Notes under the pieces: model-generated
Database searches by the model: none
What the model saw: only the letters and a program-made list of their open reading frames with translations
Told to the model about the DNA's origin: nothing
Shown: piece after piece, positions 3,950 to 5,907 of the stretch
How the letters are laid out: every line of letters begins with the position of its first letter
How positions within the stretch are numbered: the first letter of the stretch is position 1
Program-made: the position numbers and the translations under genes
Origin: Candidatus Uhrbacteria bacterium
Lineage (GTDB): Bacteria > Patescibacteriota > Patescibacteriia > UBA9934 > UBA9568
DNA: 5,907 nt
Reading direction: 5' to 3'
Assembly: GCA_003497135.1 (NCBI GenBank)
Contig: DNKR01000024.1
Span: 1-5,907 of the forward strand

Positions 3950-5800
3950 GTGAAAATCAGCGATCCGTTAATCCGCTGCCGGAGGTTCTGCATTAAGTTG
4001 CCGCGAACCATCTATGCGGCTTTCATAAGCGTTTTTAAAAATCCACGCAAAGACGATCTTGCGCAACGACTTGTTTTTAATGTTAAAAAGAATCGTGCGT
4101 TCCCTACAGCGGCGCAATGGAAATTCATGCCGCGCGTTCTTTCAAAATCAGAAAAAACGGCGCTAATCGCATCTCTTGTTTTGCTTGTCGCATCTGTTTG
4201 CACTGCCGGGATCCAGTACTACATTACGCACAGAATTGATGTGCCTGCTGTTGGCGGCGAGTATGTTGAGGGAACTGTGGGCTCTCCACAGTTGATTAAC
4301 CCACTTTACGCTAATGTGAACGATGTTGATAATGATATTTCGCGCCTAGTATATTCCGGCCTCATGAAATATAATCCAAAAGAAGGGCTCTTAACCGATC
4401 TTGCGGAAAAATACGAAGTATCCGAAGACGGAAAAAAATATACATTCAAGCTCCGTGAAGATGCAACTTGGCACGATGGCGAGCGGTTCGGAGTGCGCGA
4501 TGTGATTTTCACATTCAAAAGCATACAAAACTCTGATTACAAAAGCCCAATGGCAGTCAGCTTCTTCGGAGTTGAAGTTGAACAAGTTGATGACTGGACT
4601 GTTTCTTTTACGCTGGAAGAGCCGTTCGCGCCTTTTCTTTCAACAATGACTCTTGGTATTTTGCCATCGCATATTTGGGGAAACATTCCGCCAAAAAACG
4701 CACAGCTGACAGAGCAAAATTTAAAGCCGATTGGAACCGGTCCGTATAAATTTGAAAAATTCATTAAGGAAAAAGACACGGGTGAAATTAAATCATACAC
4801 TCTTGTACGAAACAAAAATTATTACACCCAGGCGCCATATATTGAGCGCGTGATGTTCAAGTTCTATGCGAATGCCAGCGATCTTGCCGCAGCTCTTAAA
4901 AACAAAAACATTGAAGGCGCGGGTTACATGCCTCAAGAAATGGTAAAAGAATTTGAGGACTCGCAAACATACAATATTCTGCGCCCTTCCCTGCCGCAAT
5001 ATGTCGGCGTATTCTTCAATGAAGAAAAGCAGATATTGCTGTCAAACCCAAAACTGCGCGAGGCAATGTCGCGCGCTGTTGACAGGGACCAAATTGTGCG
5101 CGAGGCCCTGGAATCGCACGCAAGCCCAATGTACACGCCTGTGTTTCAAAGCACAGTCGGCGAAAATCCCGATCTTGAACTGCCGACATTTGATTTTGAA
5201 AAAGCAAAAGCCCTGATGGACGAGGCCGGGTGGAAACTTGGCGAAGGAGCGCAAGTGCGCGAAAAGAAAATTGAAAACGAAACGCGCCAATTAAAAATTA
5301 CGCTTTCTGTTGTGGATGTTCCGGAACTTATGCGCACAGCAGAACTGCTAAAAGAGCAGTGGGCGGATGTCGGAGCGCAAGTTGATATTGCCCCAATTGA
5401 CCCAACGCTTTTTTACAGCAACACTGTTTCGCCTCGCAATTACGAAATGCTGTTAACAGGCGAGCTCTTGGGAATTGATCCTGACCTGTATCCGTTCTGG
5501 CATTCATCGCAAATCGCGGATCCCGGACTCAATCTTGCTCTGTACGGAAACCGCAAAGCGGATAAACTTCTTGAAGACGCGAGAACAACGACAAATAACG
5601 ATACAAGAATAGAAAACTACAAAGCATTTCAAAAAATATTCCTATCTGATATGCCTGCGATTATTCTGTACCAGCCGACATATTCATACATTGTCCCGCA
5701 AAAGATACAAAACATAGAAATGCAATCAATTGTATTTCCAGATGACAGGTTTGCGTCTATTAATTCATGGTATATAAAAACAAAAAAGAAGTTCAGATAA
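3950..5800 (+). CDS. Membrane-anchored SBP_bac_5 family solute-binding protein (peptide ABC transporter type)
   Basis: This 616-aa protein belongs to the OppA/DppA-type extracellular binding proteins, which capture peptides or similar solutes for an ABC importer. A basic N-terminus of about 67 residues is cytoplasmic by the positive-inside rule. One transmembrane helix (about 69-91) follows, then the binding domain from about residue 102. Family landmarks are S-E-D-G-x-x-Y-T-F-K-L-R (158-169), W-H-D-G (174-177), D-V-I-F-T-F (184-189), P-I-G-T-G-P-Y-K-F and a later K-L-R-E-A-M-S-R-A-V-D segment. Cys84 lies within the helix, but V at -1 spoils a lipobox, so an uncleaved anchor is more likely than a lipoprotein. 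GTG 3950 is chosen because it lies 3 nt after the secG stop. The in-frame ATG at 4127 would remove a stretch (about 51-66) that looks conserved in candidate-phyla relatives. No permease or ATPase gene is adjacent, so the transporter partner and substrate are unknown. Confidence 0.92.
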   Translation: MKISDPLIRCRRFCIKLPRTIYAAFISVFKNPRKDDLAQRLVFNVKKNRAFPTAAQWKFMPRVLSKSEKTALIASLVLLVASVCTAGIQYYITHRIDVPAVGGEYVEGTVGSPQLINPLYANVNDVDNDISRLVYSGLMKYNPKEGLLTDLAEKYEVSEDGKKYTFKLREDATWHDGERFGVRDVIFTFKSIQNSDYKSPMAVSFFGVEVEQVDDWTVSFTLEEPFAPFLSTMTLGILPSHIWGNIPPKNAQLTEQNLKPIGTGPYKFEKFIKEKDTGEIKSYTLVRNKNYYTQAPYIERVMFKFYANASDLAAALKNKNIEGAGYMPQEMVKEFEDSQTYNILRPSLPQYVGVFFNEEKQILLSNPKLREAMSRAVDRDQIVREALESHASPMYTPVFQSTVGENPDLELPTFDFEKAKALMDEAGWKLGEGAQVREKKIENETRQLKITLSVVDVPELMRTAELLKEQWADVGAQVDIAPIDPTLFYSNTVSPRNYEMLLTGELLGIDPDLYPFWHSSQIADPGLNLALYGNRKADKLLEDARTTTNNDTRIENYKAFQKIFLSDMPAIILYQPTYSYIVPQKIQNIEMQSIVFPDDRFASINSWYIKTKKKFR

Positions 5801-5838
5801 TAATCATTTGTTATTCATGCTTTTTTAATTCCTTACAC

Positions 5839-5907
5839 GCGGATGTGGCGGAATTGGTATACGCGCTGGCCTCAGAAGCCAGTGAGAGCAATCTCTTGGA
5901 GGTTCAA
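5839..5907 (+). tRNA. tRNA-Leu (anticodon CAG), 3' end beyond the window
   Basis: The 5' acceptor strand GCGGATG (5839-5845) is followed by TG and a D arm reading GCGGAATTGGTATACGC, nearly identical to the D arm of bacterial leucine tRNAs. The anticodon stem CTGGC/GCCAG encloses loop CTCAGAA, giving anticodon CAG (codon CUG). A long class II variable arm with AGAG/CTCT pairing then leads into the start of the T arm (GGAGGTTCAA), where the sequence stops. The gene lies 38 nt after the solute-binding protein gene. No convincing promoter was found in that gap. Confidence 0.94.

Noticed and set aside
4012..5337. Several - strand and one + strand open frames inside the solute-binding protein gene
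   Set aside because: They overlap a long gene with clear family motifs, lack domain features of their own, and are shadows of its coding frame.
5799..5826. Intrinsic terminator after the solute-binding protein gene (AATAA/TTATT stem, later T6)
   Set aside because: The stem is five A-T pairs and is separated from the T run by five bases, too weak to call.
1..5907. CRISPR array or recoded TGA (glycine) genetic code
   Set aside because: No regularly spaced direct repeats are seen. TGA serves as the stop of the SIR2-like gene and no frame needs TGA readthrough.

Overview
The window looks like a piece of a small-genome bacterium, most likely of the Candidate Phyla Radiation (Patescibacteria, Parcubacteria-like). 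This is inference. It rests on dense packing with housekeeping genes overlapping or 3 nt apart, hardly any recognisable Shine-Dalgarno sequences, a tRNA without a complete encoded CCA end, and secG followed directly by a membrane-anchored peptide-binding-type protein, an arrangement I associate with that group. The standard code fits: one gene stops at TGA and nothing requires TGA readthrough.

Layout. (1) 2-491, + strand: the lysine-rich C-terminus of ribosomal protein L19 (rplS), whose last 68 nt overlap the start of a YraN/UPF0102 nuclease-family gene in another frame. (2) 564-2252, an accessory-looking block: a SIR2-like NAD-binding protein (+) converging on a helical protein of about 201 aa (-) with an R-N-x4-H motif that suggests a HEPN-type RNase fold. 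(3) 2271-2382: tRNA-Glu(UUC) on the - strand with a good sigma70-type promoter. The HEPN-like gene starts 18 nt after the tRNA, so the two may share a transcript. (4) 2413-2479: a nested imperfect inverted repeat, then a minimal two-helix potassium channel (-), a hairpin with a perfect 12-nt palindrome, and an unrecognised charged 242-aa protein (-). (5) 3681-5800, + strand: promoter, secG and a 616-aa solute-binding protein of the SBP_bac_5 (OppA/DppA) family, probably one operon. (6) 5839 to the window end: tRNA-Leu(CAG), cut off by the window edge.

How the genes work together: the flanks are core functions (translation, Sec export, nutrient or surface peptide binding, tRNAs). The middle is the variable part. 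A SIR2-like protein (potential NAD+ depletion) beside a possible HEPN-like RNase, next to a tRNA gene, is the place most likely to hold an unstudied defence or toxin module. The SIR2 assignment is well supported by motifs. The HEPN assignment and any functional link between the two are hypotheses. No CRISPR array, complete insertion sequence, rRNA or origin is visible. No stretch over 300 nt lacks a gene.
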